Origin: Berkiella sp964594635
Lineage (GTDB): Bacteria > Pseudomonadota > Gammaproteobacteria > Berkiellales > Berkiellaceae
DNA: 64,000 nt
Assembly (NCBI GenBank): GCA_964594635.1
Contig: CAZQMV010000005.1
Coordinates: 62,001 to 126,000 of the forward strand
Direction: 5' to 3'
In this document: positions 18,077 through 25,492 of the stretch, piece after piece
Position numbering within the stretch: position 1 is the stretch's first letter
Layout: the number at the start of each line of letters is the position of its first letter
Notes under the pieces: model-generated
Databases searched by the model: none
What the model was told of the DNA's origin: nothing
The model's input: the letters and a program-made list of their open reading frames with translations, nothing else
Translations under genes and position numbers: made by a program

Positions 18077-18246
18077 GCCCAGCAGGTGTCTATGAATTTG
18101 TTGATGACGAAAAAGGGAACAAGCACTTACAGATTAATGCGCAAAACTGCATTCATTGTAAAACTTGTGATATAAAAGATCTCACGCAAAATATTACCTG
18201 GGAAACACCCGAAGGTGGCGGCGGTCCAAACTATTCGAATATGTAA
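18076..18246 (+). pseudogene. displaced ETF-QO 3' fragment
   Basis: 171 bp matching 16979-17149 (offset 1,097), covering the last 56 codons with NCIHCKTCDIKD. The first 106 bp are identical. Six differences are all in the last 65 bp, and five of the six are synonymous. Read from an upstream ATG it would give an 87-residue fusion with antisense rimM; no start signal supports that. Confidence 0.92.
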
Positions 18247-18276
18247 AAAAAAAGCCAATCTTGCGATTGGCTTTTT
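18247..18276. terminator. bidirectional terminator with inverted loop
   Basis: Stem AAAAGCCAATC (18250-18260), loop TTGC, stem GATTGGCTTTT (18265-18275). The arms are the same as in the terminator at 17152-17177, but the loop is the reverse complement (TTGC against GCAA). Confidence 0.88.
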
Positions 18277-18298
18277 AATCGTATGGCTAATACTTGTA

Positions 18299-18820
18299 TT
18301 AGTTAAATACACCGAATCTACGACCTGAACGAGTAGTACCTTCAGGAATCGCGTCGATTGCAGCACGGTTTAAAGGTGCTAATGTGTATTGTACTGCTTT
18401 TTCACGTAAGTTTAATAACGTACGTTGCGTGTAGGTTGCAGCATTCGTAGCAGCGAAATCAGTATACAGACCTTTACGTTCAGCAGCGGTGAATCTTTCA
18501 TCAGCATCAAAATCCATTTCGTGATCATCTCTCTCATCTGGACCAAAAGAAGGTGCATAAGCAACAAACGTCGCTACTTTGCCTTGTGGATACTTTTCAG
18601 CGTAGTCTTCTAATTGTTCCATAACTTTACGACCAACAAATTGTGCAGCTTTAACAGCGCCAACGCCTAATGCAGCGGTGCCAGGAATAGCAATTAAGCT
18701 AGCCCAAAGTGGAGCGGTACTCGCAACAGCGCTGAAAAGAGTCCAGCCAGCAACAGCTGTTAAGCCTGCGCCGATTTGTTCTTTAGGGGTTACTTTAATA
18801 TTTGTAAACGGGATTCTCAT
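18299..18820 (-). CDS. small membrane protein with IPFTNI start, paralogue B
   Basis: 173 residues, family unknown. It opens MRIPFTNIKVTPKEQ, then has a hydrophobic region at about residues 17-60 with two possible membrane segments, then a soluble part with an acidic patch (DERDDHEMDFDADERF) and a basic end (TTRSGRRFGVF). Promoter, leader hairpin and AGAGAGGA ribosome site match paralogue A at 17197. It is longer than A by an inserted soluble region. Confidence 0.75.
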   Translation of the reverse strand: MRIPFTNIKVTPKEQIGAGLTAVAGWTLFSAVASTAPLWASLIAIPGTAALGVGAVKAAQFVGRKVMEQLEDYAEKYPQGKVATFVAYAPSFGPDERDDHEMDFDADERFTAAERKGLYTDFAATNAATYTQRTLLNLREKAVQYTLAPLNRAAIDAIPEGTTRSGRRFGVFN

Positions 18821-18852
18821 AATATTTCCTCTCTAGAAGTTAAATTTAACAC

Positions 18853-18903
18853 TGAGATAAACTCTCAAGTCGTTATGCTAGTGATTTGGGTAACTAATTT
18901 CAA
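18853..18903 (-). promoter_or_regulatory. promoter and 5' leader hairpin of paralogue B
   Basis: On the - strand: -35 TTGAAA (18898-18903), 17-bp spacer, -10 TAGCAT (18875-18880), then hairpin TGAGA-N5-TCTCA (18853-18867). The elements and their spacing match paralogue A, while parts of the intervening sequence have changed. Confidence 0.65.
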
Positions 18904-18993
18904 TCGCTTTTTCGGCTTTTAGGATAATCGGATTCTTTTAGCGGTTAAGCGGATCAATCGGCGATAAACGGTGAAGAAGGCTGTACTATCACA

Positions 18994-19032
18994 AAAAAAA
19001 CCTCTTATTGCTTTACAATAAGAGGTTTTTTT
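18994..19032. terminator. strong bidirectional terminator
   Basis: Perfect 10-bp stem CCTCTTATTG (19001-19010), loop CTTTA, CAATAAGAGG (19016-19025), flanked by A-run and T-run. It ends the - strand gene at 19048. Confidence 0.92.
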
Positions 19033-19047
19033 GAAAACAATGTTCTC

Positions 19048-19659
19048 TTACTTTTTGCGGGCGGGTGAGCGCGCAGATTTACGAGTTGGGGTTTTACTGC
19101 GACTCGCTGCCGGTGATGTTGCTTCTGCTCTACCACGGGGTTCTTCATCTCTTCCATAAAAAGTACAGTTGTTATATATGTTGCCACCATATCGTTGTTC
19201 ATTAGCATCTCTACTTCTTGCCGCTTCACGGGCAGGCGTCATTGTTTTGGATGCTGGTTCTTGTGGTTTTTTAGCTGCATTCGCTTTTGCTTTATCTGAA
19301 GGTGCAGGCAGAAAACGATCTAAAACGCTTACTGCTTTATCAGTTATTTCATAGGTTTTATCTTTGCACAGTTTTGCGCCATCTTTCGTGATTTTTGCAG
19401 CATTACCGCTATTAAGCACGCAGGAAGCAATTACTGCACCACCAACGAGGCCCGCCACAGTGAGAAGGACTACACCAGGTGTCGCTGATAGCAAACTAAA
19501 AGCCTGATATTTTGGCAAAGAAAAATAATGAAGTGCCATTCCAGCAGCCCAGCCCAAAAAGCCGCCTAACGTGCCGCCTTTTAAAGGGGCAACAACTTGG
19601 TCTCTTTTTTCAATTTCAAGCTCAGTTGCTGTAACAGGTACTTTAAATGTTAATGACAT
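19048..19659 (-). CDS. membrane protein with basic, TP/SP-rich tail
   Basis: 203 residues, family unknown. The N-terminal soluble part is short; two hydrophobic, Gly-rich segments follow (GGFLGWAAGMAL; SLLSATPGVVLLTVAGLVGG), then a polar region, then a basic tail of alternating SPA/KTPTRKSARSP units ending RKK. The tail resembles a nuclear-localisation or histone-H1-like sequence. The start at 19659 is chosen because GAGGA lies 7 nt upstream; a TTG at 19683 is less likely. A hairpin (ATTCTA...TAGAAT near 19709-19726) lies upstream. Function unknown; a host-directed protein is possible. Confidence 0.72.
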   Translation of the reverse strand: MSLTFKVPVTATELEIEKRDQVVAPLKGGTLGGFLGWAAGMALHYFSLPKYQAFSLLSATPGVVLLTVAGLVGGAVIASCVLNSGNAAKITKDGAKLCKDKTYEITDKAVSVLDRFLPAPSDKAKANAAKKPQEPASKTMTPAREAARSRDANEQRYGGNIYNNCTFYGRDEEPRGRAEATSPAASRSKTPTRKSARSPARKK

Positions 19660-19770
19660 GGGGTAGTCCTCGTAATTAGCCAATAATGAAAATCATGGTG
19701 AAGGATTCTACTCATATAGAATAGAAAGGGGGAGGAGAATTTGATGAGGTGTCGAAAAAATGCGATAGCC

Positions 19771-19799
19771 CGCCTTCGCTAGCGTTGCTAGCTTCGGCG
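19771..19799. repeat. GC-rich imperfect palindrome
   Basis: CGCC-TTC-GCTAGC-GTT-GCTAGC-TTC-GGCG in 29 bp: two paired blocks around a mismatched TTC step. It stands alone downstream of dsbC and could be a REP-like unit or a weak terminator. Confidence 0.45.
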
Positions 19800-19820
19800 A
19801 GATTTCAGTTATGGTGTGAT

Positions 19821-20552
19821 TTATTTCTTTGCTTGTGCTCGAATTTGCTTAGCCGCTTCTATAATTTTAGTCGCTTCTAAGTATCCTGGGAAAACGGTGC
19901 CATCTTCAAAAACGATGGTTGGGGTGCCGTTGATACCCATTGCGGTTCCCAATTCATAACCTCGTGAAACGCCATTATTAGGGCAAATGGTGCCTTCAAC
20001 CGGTTTGTCTTCATTGGCATTATTAAAGGCTTGCTTCTTATCTTTCATGCACCAAATTTTATTCATTTTTTCAGCAGTCGGAGAATCTGGCCCCGTTCTT
20101 GGAAAGGCTACATAACGCACGCTAATTCCAAGATCATTTAATTTTTTCATATCACCATGTAGTTTTCGGCAATAGTTACAATCCACATCGGTAAATACCG
20201 TGATCACATATTCGGGCTTTTTAGCCGCGAAAACGATCGTGTTTTCTTCCTCAATCTTTTTTAAACTATTTAAGCGAGATTTTTTACGTGCGGCTTCAGT
20301 GACATTATGTTGTGCATCATCTAAATCGTAAATATCACCTGCCATTAAAAAGCGGCCATCTTTGGTGACATAGACAATGTTGCCATTGCCAACCACTTGG
20401 TATAAACCATCAATAGGAGAGACTGTGATTTCGTCGATGGTTAATTGGGGAAATTGCTTTTTGAATTTCTCTTCAATGTGCTTGGTATCTTCGGCAAACA
20501 CTTGCAATGGCAAAGCCACGCTTAAAACCAAGCTGAGCAGATAATTTCGCAT
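19821..20552 (-). CDS. dsbC: thiol:disulfide interchange protein DsbC
   Basis: 243 residues with a signal peptide (cleavage probably after QVFA). N-terminal dimerisation domain, then a thioredoxin-like domain with the active site DCNYCRKLH and the cis-Pro motif NGTPTIVF. A second Cys pair (WCMKDK...GTICPNN) is typical of DsbC. Periplasmic disulfide isomerase. It ends 10 bp before the ogt stop codon on the same strand, so it follows ogt in one unit. Confidence 0.95.
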   Translation of the reverse strand: MRNYLLSLVLSVALPLQVFAEDTKHIEEKFKKQFPQLTIDEITVSPIDGLYQVVGNGNIVYVTKDGRFLMAGDIYDLDDAQHNVTEAARKKSRLNSLKKIEEENTIVFAAKKPEYVITVFTDVDCNYCRKLHGDMKKLNDLGISVRYVAFPRTGPDSPTAEKMNKIWCMKDKKQAFNNANEDKPVEGTICPNNGVSRGYELGTAMGINGTPTIVFEDGTVFPGYLEATKIIEAAKQIRAQAKK

Positions 20553-20561
20553 TTCTCATCC

Positions 20562-21035
20562 CTAATGTAAACCCGCCTCGTGCGCTAACAACCATTCTTT
20601 AACAGAAATTGGCTTGCCGTCAAGTTTACCGCAAAAGCCGCCGATCCCAGTTCTGCTCACCACTCGATGACAAGGCACAATTAATGGAAGTGGATTGGTG
20701 CGACATGCCATACCAATCGCTCTTGCGGAAGTTTTGAGCTTTTTGGCCAATTCTCCGTAAGTGCGTGTTTCACCTAACGGAATATCAAGCAACGCTTGCC
20801 AAACGCGCAGCTGAAAGGGCGTGCCCATTTCAGAATGTAGCGGCACATCAAATGCGTGAGGCTGCTTAAAGTATTGATTTATTTGCTTGAGAAAACCCGA
20901 TTGCGTTTTACTGGGTTTGTTGGTGGCCTTTTTTTTCGAATCATACAAATAGGCCATTTTAACCAAGATATCATCTTCAAAAAGAAATGAGATACAGCCA
21001 ACAGGGGTATGGAGATAGTGGGTAATCGTGGGCAT
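20562..21035 (-). CDS. ogt: methylated-DNA-protein cysteine methyltransferase
   Basis: 157 residues. The acceptor motif IVPCHRVV and the helix-turn-helix GETRTYGELAKKLKTSARAIGMA-type region are complete. It removes alkyl groups from O6 of guanine by transfer to its own Cys. The start MPTITHYL at 21035 fits family length; the frame is open 63 bp upstream but outside conserved sequence. First of ogt-dsbC. Confidence 0.92.
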   Translation of the reverse strand: MPTITHYLHTPVGCISFLFEDDILVKMAYLYDSKKKATNKPSKTQSGFLKQINQYFKQPHAFDVPLHSEMGTPFQLRVWQALLDIPLGETRTYGELAKKLKTSARAIGMACRTNPLPLIVPCHRVVSRTGIGGFCGKLDGKPISVKEWLLAHEAGLH

Positions 21036-21054
21036 GAAAATACTCTTGTGACAT

Positions 21055-21145
21055 TTAAGCTTTGGGTGCTCTTCGCTCTCTTCAGGAAACTCGCGCAAGC
21101 ACGCTCAGACAACCTTTCGTTCGCTCTAGCGCACCCAAAACTTAA
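21055..21145. repeat. long-range inverted repeat downstream of rplS
   Basis: Arms TTAAG(C)TTTGGGTGC (21055-21069) and GCACCCAAAACTTAA (21131-21145), about 61 bp apart. It lies between rplS and ogt. It could form the base of a large hairpin ending the rpsP-rplS transcript. Confidence 0.5.
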
Positions 21146-21171
21146 TTAATGAGAAAGTAGGGGTAAATGAA

Positions 21172-21561
21172 TTATTCGCCGCCAGCTTCCAATTCTTCTT
21201 TGATCGTTTTGGATTTGCTTAAATCTTCTTTAATACGCGCAGCACGGCCAGCCAAATCACGTAAGTAGTACAATTTAGAGCGACGTACTTTACCGCGACG
21301 TTTCACTTCGATGTTGTCGATAATAGGGCTGTGTGTTTGGAAAACACGTTCAACGCCTTCGCCATGGGAAACTTTACGAACAGTGAAAGCTGAATGTAAA
21401 CCACGGTTTTTAATCGCGATAACAACGCCTTCAAACGCCTGTAAGCGTTCACGCGTACCTTCAATAACTTTAACCCAAACGCAAACAGTGTCCCCTTGTG
21501 AGAACTCAGGAATATTTTTACGTAATTGTTCCTGCTCTATCTGTTGAATAATAATGCTCAT
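21172..21561 (-). CDS. rplS: 50S ribosomal protein L19
   Basis: 129 residues. FSQGDTVCVWVKVIEGTRERLQAFEG-type opening and the conserved GVERVFQTHSPIID and KLYYLRDLAGRAARIKE segments are intact. Last of rpsP-rimM-trmD-rplS; its start overlaps the trmD stop as ATGA. Confidence 0.98.
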   Translation of the reverse strand: MSIIIQQIEQEQLRKNIPEFSQGDTVCVWVKVIEGTRERLQAFEGVVIAIKNRGLHSAFTVRKVSHGEGVERVFQTHSPIIDNIEVKRRGKVRRSKLYYLRDLAGRAARIKEDLSKSKTIKEELEAGGE

Positions 21562-22331
21562 GATGACTCCTCTAATAAATTCTCGTGTTCTTGTTTAAAG
21601 TCTGCCAATAACCGCTGGCTTGTTTTATCTAAATCTACCTGCTGCAATAGATCGGGCCTATTCAGCCAAGTGTGTCCAAGCGCTTGCTTTTTACGCCATA
21701 AAGCAATTGCCTGATGATCGCCTGAGAGCAACACTGGTGGTACTACCTCTCCACCTAAATCCGCAGGCCGCGTATAGTGCGGACAATCTAACAATCCGGC
21801 ATTTTCTTCAGTAAAGGCATCATTGGGCGCCGAAGCATCATGGCCGAGCGCACCCGGGATCCATCGTACCACTGCGTCAATGATAACCATCGCCGCTAAT
21901 TCGCCACCGGATAAAACATAATCTCCGATAGAAAACTGTTCATCGATATCGCGTTCAATGACGCGATGATCTATTCCTTCATATCGTCCAGCCACAAAAA
22001 TCAATGGCCGTTTCTCATCTGCTAAACGTCTCGCAGCTTGATGATCAAAACGCTTACCCGCTGGCGTGACATAAATCACTTTTGGGTTGGCTGGCGCTTC
22101 GCTTTTGGCGGCAGCAATGGCTCGTCGCAAAGGCTCTACCATCATCAGCATTCCAGGACCGCCCCCATACGGTCTATCATCAACCGTATTATGTTTATCA
22201 AAGGCAAAATCCCGTACATCAAACATGTTTAGCGTTAATAACTTTTTTTCAACCGCTCTACCTGTAATGCCGTAGTCTCGTATGGCTGCCAGCATCTGCG
22301 GAAATATCGTAATAACACTACAGTTAATCAT
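21558..22331 (-). CDS. trmD: tRNA (guanine-N1)-methyltransferase TrmD
   Basis: 257 residues. It methylates G37 of tRNAs reading CNN codons. VDDRPYGGGPGMLMMVEPL, FVAGRYEGIDHRVIE and IGDYVLSGGELAAMV form the trefoil-knot SAM site. The ATG at 22331 overlaps the rimM stop by 8 bp, supporting coupling; upstream in-frame codons lie inside rimM. Confidence 0.97.
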   Translation of the reverse strand: MINCSVITIFPQMLAAIRDYGITGRAVEKKLLTLNMFDVRDFAFDKHNTVDDRPYGGGPGMLMMVEPLRRAIAAAKSEAPANPKVIYVTPAGKRFDHQAARRLADEKRPLIFVAGRYEGIDHRVIERDIDEQFSIGDYVLSGGELAAMVIIDAVVRWIPGALGHDASAPNDAFTEENAGLLDCPHYTRPADLGGEVVPPVLLSGDHQAIALWRKKQALGHTWLNRPDLLQQVDLDKTSQRLLADFKQEHENLLEESS

Positions 22332-22854
22332 CGTCTCGCTCTGCATCTGCAGGCATTTCCCAATCGACGATCACTTGTTTCTTCTGTAAATCGACTTCAA
22401 TCACCGTGTCATTTAATACAAAAGGGATCTGCTGCTCGATTTCTTGGTTTTTAATCACCATGACATCGATATCCGCATTCTCATAAAGATACTGGATTTG
22501 GCCCAGTGTCTCGCCTTTTGTCGTCACGACGGTCAAATTTTCTAAATCTGACCAATAAAATTCATCATGAGCTAAAGTTGGCAACTCTGTACGCGGTACC
22601 GCGATATGGCATTGGGTCCATTTCGCAGCCTCATCACAATCTTTAATATCATGCAGTTTAAGGACAATGCCCTGACCATGACGACGGCCTTCCTCAACTT
22701 GGAAGGCAATCCATTGGTCTTTTTGCTGCACGTATAAAGTTTGGTAACTCAATACGTTATCTAGCGGTTCAGTAAAAGATTGCACATGTTGCCAACCTTT
22801 GACGCCGTAAGGCGCACCCAGTCGGCCAACAACCACGAGCGATTCTTCTATCAC
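22324..22854 (-). CDS. rimM: 16S rRNA processing protein RimM
   Basis: A 30S assembly factor with N-terminal RimM domain (VVGRLGAPYGVKGWQHV) and PRC-barrel (FYWSDLENLTV, GQIQYLYENADIDVMVI). The GTG at 22854 is preferred: it overlaps the rpsP stop as GTGA, has GAGAAG upstream and leaves a normal short N-terminus. An ATG at 22878 is the alternative. The 3' 376 bp are duplicated almost unchanged at 17701-18076. Confidence 0.94.
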   Translation of the reverse strand: MIEESLVVVGRLGAPYGVKGWQHVQSFTEPLDNVLSYQTLYVQQKDQWIAFQVEEGRRHGQGIVLKLHDIKDCDEAAKWTQCHIAVPRTELPTLAHDEFYWSDLENLTVVTTKGETLGQIQYLYENADIDVMVIKNQEIEQQIPFVLNDTVIEVDLQKKQVIVDWEMPADAERDDD

Positions 22855-23108
22855 GCCGCTGTATTCTTCTCGTCCCATTGCTTCACAATGTTCGCTACGC
22901 GGGTCGACATTTGGGCACCTTGTGCAACCCAATGTTCAACGCGTGCGCGTTCTAAACGGATTAATTCTTCTTTACCGCGTGCAACGGGGTTATAGAAGCC
23001 GAGGCGTTCAATAAAACGGCCTTCAGGCTTATAACGCTGATCTGCCACTACGATGTTAAAGAAAGGACGTTTCTTGGCACCCTTTCGAGCTAAACGAATC
23101 ACCACCAT
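22851..23108 (-). CDS. rpsP: 30S ribosomal protein S16
   Basis: 85 residues starting MVVIRLARKGAKKRPFFN, the classic S16 opening, with RFIERLGFYNPVA. The start at 23108 is fixed by family alignment; the frame is open further but without homology. First gene of the rpsP-rimM-trmD-rplS operon. Confidence 0.98.
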   Translation of the reverse strand: MVVIRLARKGAKKRPFFNIVVADQRYKPEGRFIERLGFYNPVARGKEELIRLERARVEHWVAQGAQMSTRVANIVKQWDEKNTAA

Positions 23109-23215
23109 TGTCGTGTTATTCCTCTTCAATGTGTTAGATATTTTACTTATTAAATATAGGTTGCTACCATAAAGGGGCCCCATTGTACGCTAAGTTAACG
23201 CACCATGGAACGATC

Positions 23216-24592
23216 TTATTGTGGTAAGCCGCCCCCAGGGATAAGATTTTGCATTCCCTTGATGCCCCGCATCATTTTCATCATTCCACCCTTTTTGCTA
23301 AATTTCTTCATCATTTTTTGCATTTGGGTAAATTGCTTCAGCACTCGATTCACATCCTGGATCGCGGTTCCTGAACCAACCGCAATGCGTCGTTTACGGG
23401 ATCCTTGGATGAGTAATGGACGACGGCGCTCTTTAGGCGTCATCGAACAAATGATGGCTAACATTTGATCAACCACCTTATCATTCGCCTTGGATTTCAT
23501 TTCTTGTGGAATGGCGCCCATGCCCGGCAGTTTGTCCATCAGACCTGCCATGCCACCCATATTTTTCATTTGCACTAACTGCGAACGAAAATCTTCTAAA
23601 TCAAATTCTTTGCCTTTGCTTAATTTTTTGGCGAGACGATCGGCTTCTTTTTTATCGAGGTTGCGCTCTAAATCTTCAACCAATGATAAAATGTCACCCA
23701 TCCCTAAAATACGCGAAGCAATACGATCAGGATAAAAAGGCTCTAAAGCATCGATTTTTTCACCCATACCGACAAATTTGATTGGCTTACCGCCTGTGAT
23801 TTGTCGAATCGATAAAATCGCCCCGCCGCGTGCATCACCGTCTAACTTGGTGACAATCACACCGGTTAAAGGCAAAGCATCATTAAACGCTTTGGCTGTT
23901 TTGGCAGCGTCTTGACCGGTCATGCCGTCAACGACAAATAAGGTTTCCACCGGGTTAATGCTCTGATGGATCGCCTGAATTTCAGACATCATGCCATCGT
24001 CGATATGTAACCGACCTGCCGTATCGATAATAACCACATCGACAAATTGTTTTTTGGCACTTTGTAATGCGGCTTTGGCAATTTCAACTGGCGCATGGAT
24101 GTCGCCATTTTCAAAAAATTCTGCACCGACCTCTTTCGCTAATACGCGCAGCTGCTCGATTGCTGCGGGTCGATAAACGTCAGCACTGGCCAGTAAAACA
24201 GATTTCTTTTGTCGTTCTTTTAGAAATTTAGCCAACTTTGCTGTACTGGTCGTTTTGCCCGACCCTTGTAAACCTGCCATTAAAACGACAGCCGGTGGGG
24301 CAGCTTGCAAATTTAGCTCTTGGCAGCTTTCACCCATTAGGGTGACCAGCTTATCATTAATGATCTTAACTAACATTTGCGCAGGCGTGAGGCTCTTGCT
24401 CACTTCCATTCCTAAAGCGGCTTCTTTAACCTCTATCAGGAACTGATTAACCACTTCTAGGGCGACATCGGCCTCTAAAAGCGCATTTTTAACCTCGCGC
24501 AACGTCTCTTTCATGTTGTCTTCGCTGAGCTTGCCTCGCCCCACAACATTTCTAAACGTTTTACTTAATCGCTCTGTTAAGTTCTCAAACAT
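23216..24592 (-). CDS. ffh: signal recognition particle protein Ffh
   Basis: 458 residues. N domain, then the G domain with GLQGSGKTTSTAKLA, DTAGRLHIDDGMM and TKLDGDARGGA, then the Met-rich M domain ending MQKMMKKFSKKGGMMKMM. It targets nascent membrane proteins to FtsY at the inner membrane, binding 4.5S RNA. It lies 107 bp upstream of rpsP on the same strand, as in other gammaproteobacteria, and is divergent from ypjD. Confidence 0.98.
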   Translation of the reverse strand: MFENLTERLSKTFRNVVGRGKLSEDNMKETLREVKNALLEADVALEVVNQFLIEVKEAALGMEVSKSLTPAQMLVKIINDKLVTLMGESCQELNLQAAPPAVVLMAGLQGSGKTTSTAKLAKFLKERQKKSVLLASADVYRPAAIEQLRVLAKEVGAEFFENGDIHAPVEIAKAALQSAKKQFVDVVIIDTAGRLHIDDGMMSEIQAIHQSINPVETLFVVDGMTGQDAAKTAKAFNDALPLTGVIVTKLDGDARGGAILSIRQITGGKPIKFVGMGEKIDALEPFYPDRIASRILGMGDILSLVEDLERNLDKKEADRLAKKLSKGKEFDLEDFRSQLVQMKNMGGMAGLMDKLPGMGAIPQEMKSKANDKVVDQMLAIICSMTPKERRRPLLIQGSRKRRIAVGSGTAIQDVNRVLKQFTQMQKMMKKFSKKGGMMKMMRGIKGMQNLIPGGGLPQ

Positions 24593-24658
24593 GGATCACC
24601 TTTTGATGCCAATACTATCGTCGGTCGCAAGCATAGCATTCGATGGGCCAGCTATGCG

Positions 24659-25477
24659 ATGATTCCGACTATATTTATATGGCTATGGTCTATGAATTTA
24701 AATTATATTGGTATTCTAACTTTTTTTACCTACCTTGGTGTAGCCCTAGCACAAGGCCTGCATCTGTTTGGTCATTTCGCTTTTGCTCGCAGGCTTTACC
24801 TCTTGGGCTCTTCGCTTGCACTATTAGGGCACGGTTGGATTTTATATAAATTAATTGAAACACCACAAGGCCAGAACCTGTATTGGCTCTGTATGCTCTC
24901 TTTTACCCTTTGGCTCATGAATATCATCACGGTGCTCACTGCCCTTCGGGCTCGGGTTGAAAACTTAAGCGCCCTCACTTACCCCTTAAGCGCACTGTCG
25001 CTCGCTTTAGTGATGCACTTTGTGGGTAGCGACATTGTCGATACCAAAGCCAATCTAGGTGTGCTTGCACATATCTTTATTTCGATGTTTGCCATTAGCC
25101 TTTTATTACTGGCAAGTTTGCAAGCTATATTGATGGGGCTGCAAAATCATTTACTCAAAGCGCATAAACCTTCAAAAATGCTCAGCATTTTACCGCCCTT
25201 GCAAGCCATGGAAACACTCCTTTTTCATATTACCTGGGTTGGCATGCTATTCTTCTCCGGCTCTCTCATTAGCGGCTTCTTTTATGAAGGCCCTTTATTC
25301 ACCACTCACTTATTACCTAAAATTATTCTCGCACTGTGTGCTTGGGTATTACTCACACTGTTGTTACTCGGTCGCTACCGTTTCGGTTGGCGCGGTCCAA
25401 CAGCTATCCGCTGGACCTTAAGCGGCACAACCTTTGCCTTATTATCTTACTTTGGTACTAAAGCGTTATTACTCTAA
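24659..25477 (+). CDS. ypjD: YpjD/CcsA-family inner membrane protein
   Basis: 272 residues, eight hydrophobic segments. It contains LGVLAHIFISMFAISLLLLASLQA and METLLFHITWVGMLFFSG, matching the cytochrome-c-assembly (CcsA/HemX) domain with conserved His residues. The C-terminal RFGWRGPTAIRWTLSG and YFGTKALLL segments are typical of YpjD. A second ATG at 24692 is an equally possible start. Synteny ffh / ypjD-corB is conserved, where YpjD has been linked to magnesium export with CorB. Confidence 0.85.
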   Translation: MIPTIFIWLWSMNLNYIGILTFFTYLGVALAQGLHLFGHFAFARRLYLLGSSLALLGHGWILYKLIETPQGQNLYWLCMLSFTLWLMNIITVLTALRARVENLSALTYPLSALSLALVMHFVGSDIVDTKANLGVLAHIFISMFAISLLLLASLQAILMGLQNHLLKAHKPSKMLSILPPLQAMETLLFHITWVGMLFFSGSLISGFFYEGPLFTTHLLPKIILALCAWVLLTLLLLGRYRFGWRGPTAIRWTLSGTTFALLSYFGTKALLL

Positions 25478-25492
25478 TAGGAGATACCAACG

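Noticed and set aside
17701..18126. A 141-residue open frame with the RimM C-terminal domain
   Set aside because: Its first residues are antisense ETF-QO sequence and no start signal exists; treated as a pseudogene fragment.
17983..18246. An 87-residue open frame ending with the ETF-QO C-terminus
   Set aside because: It starts inside antisense rimM sequence with no ribosome site and is created by the recombination junction.
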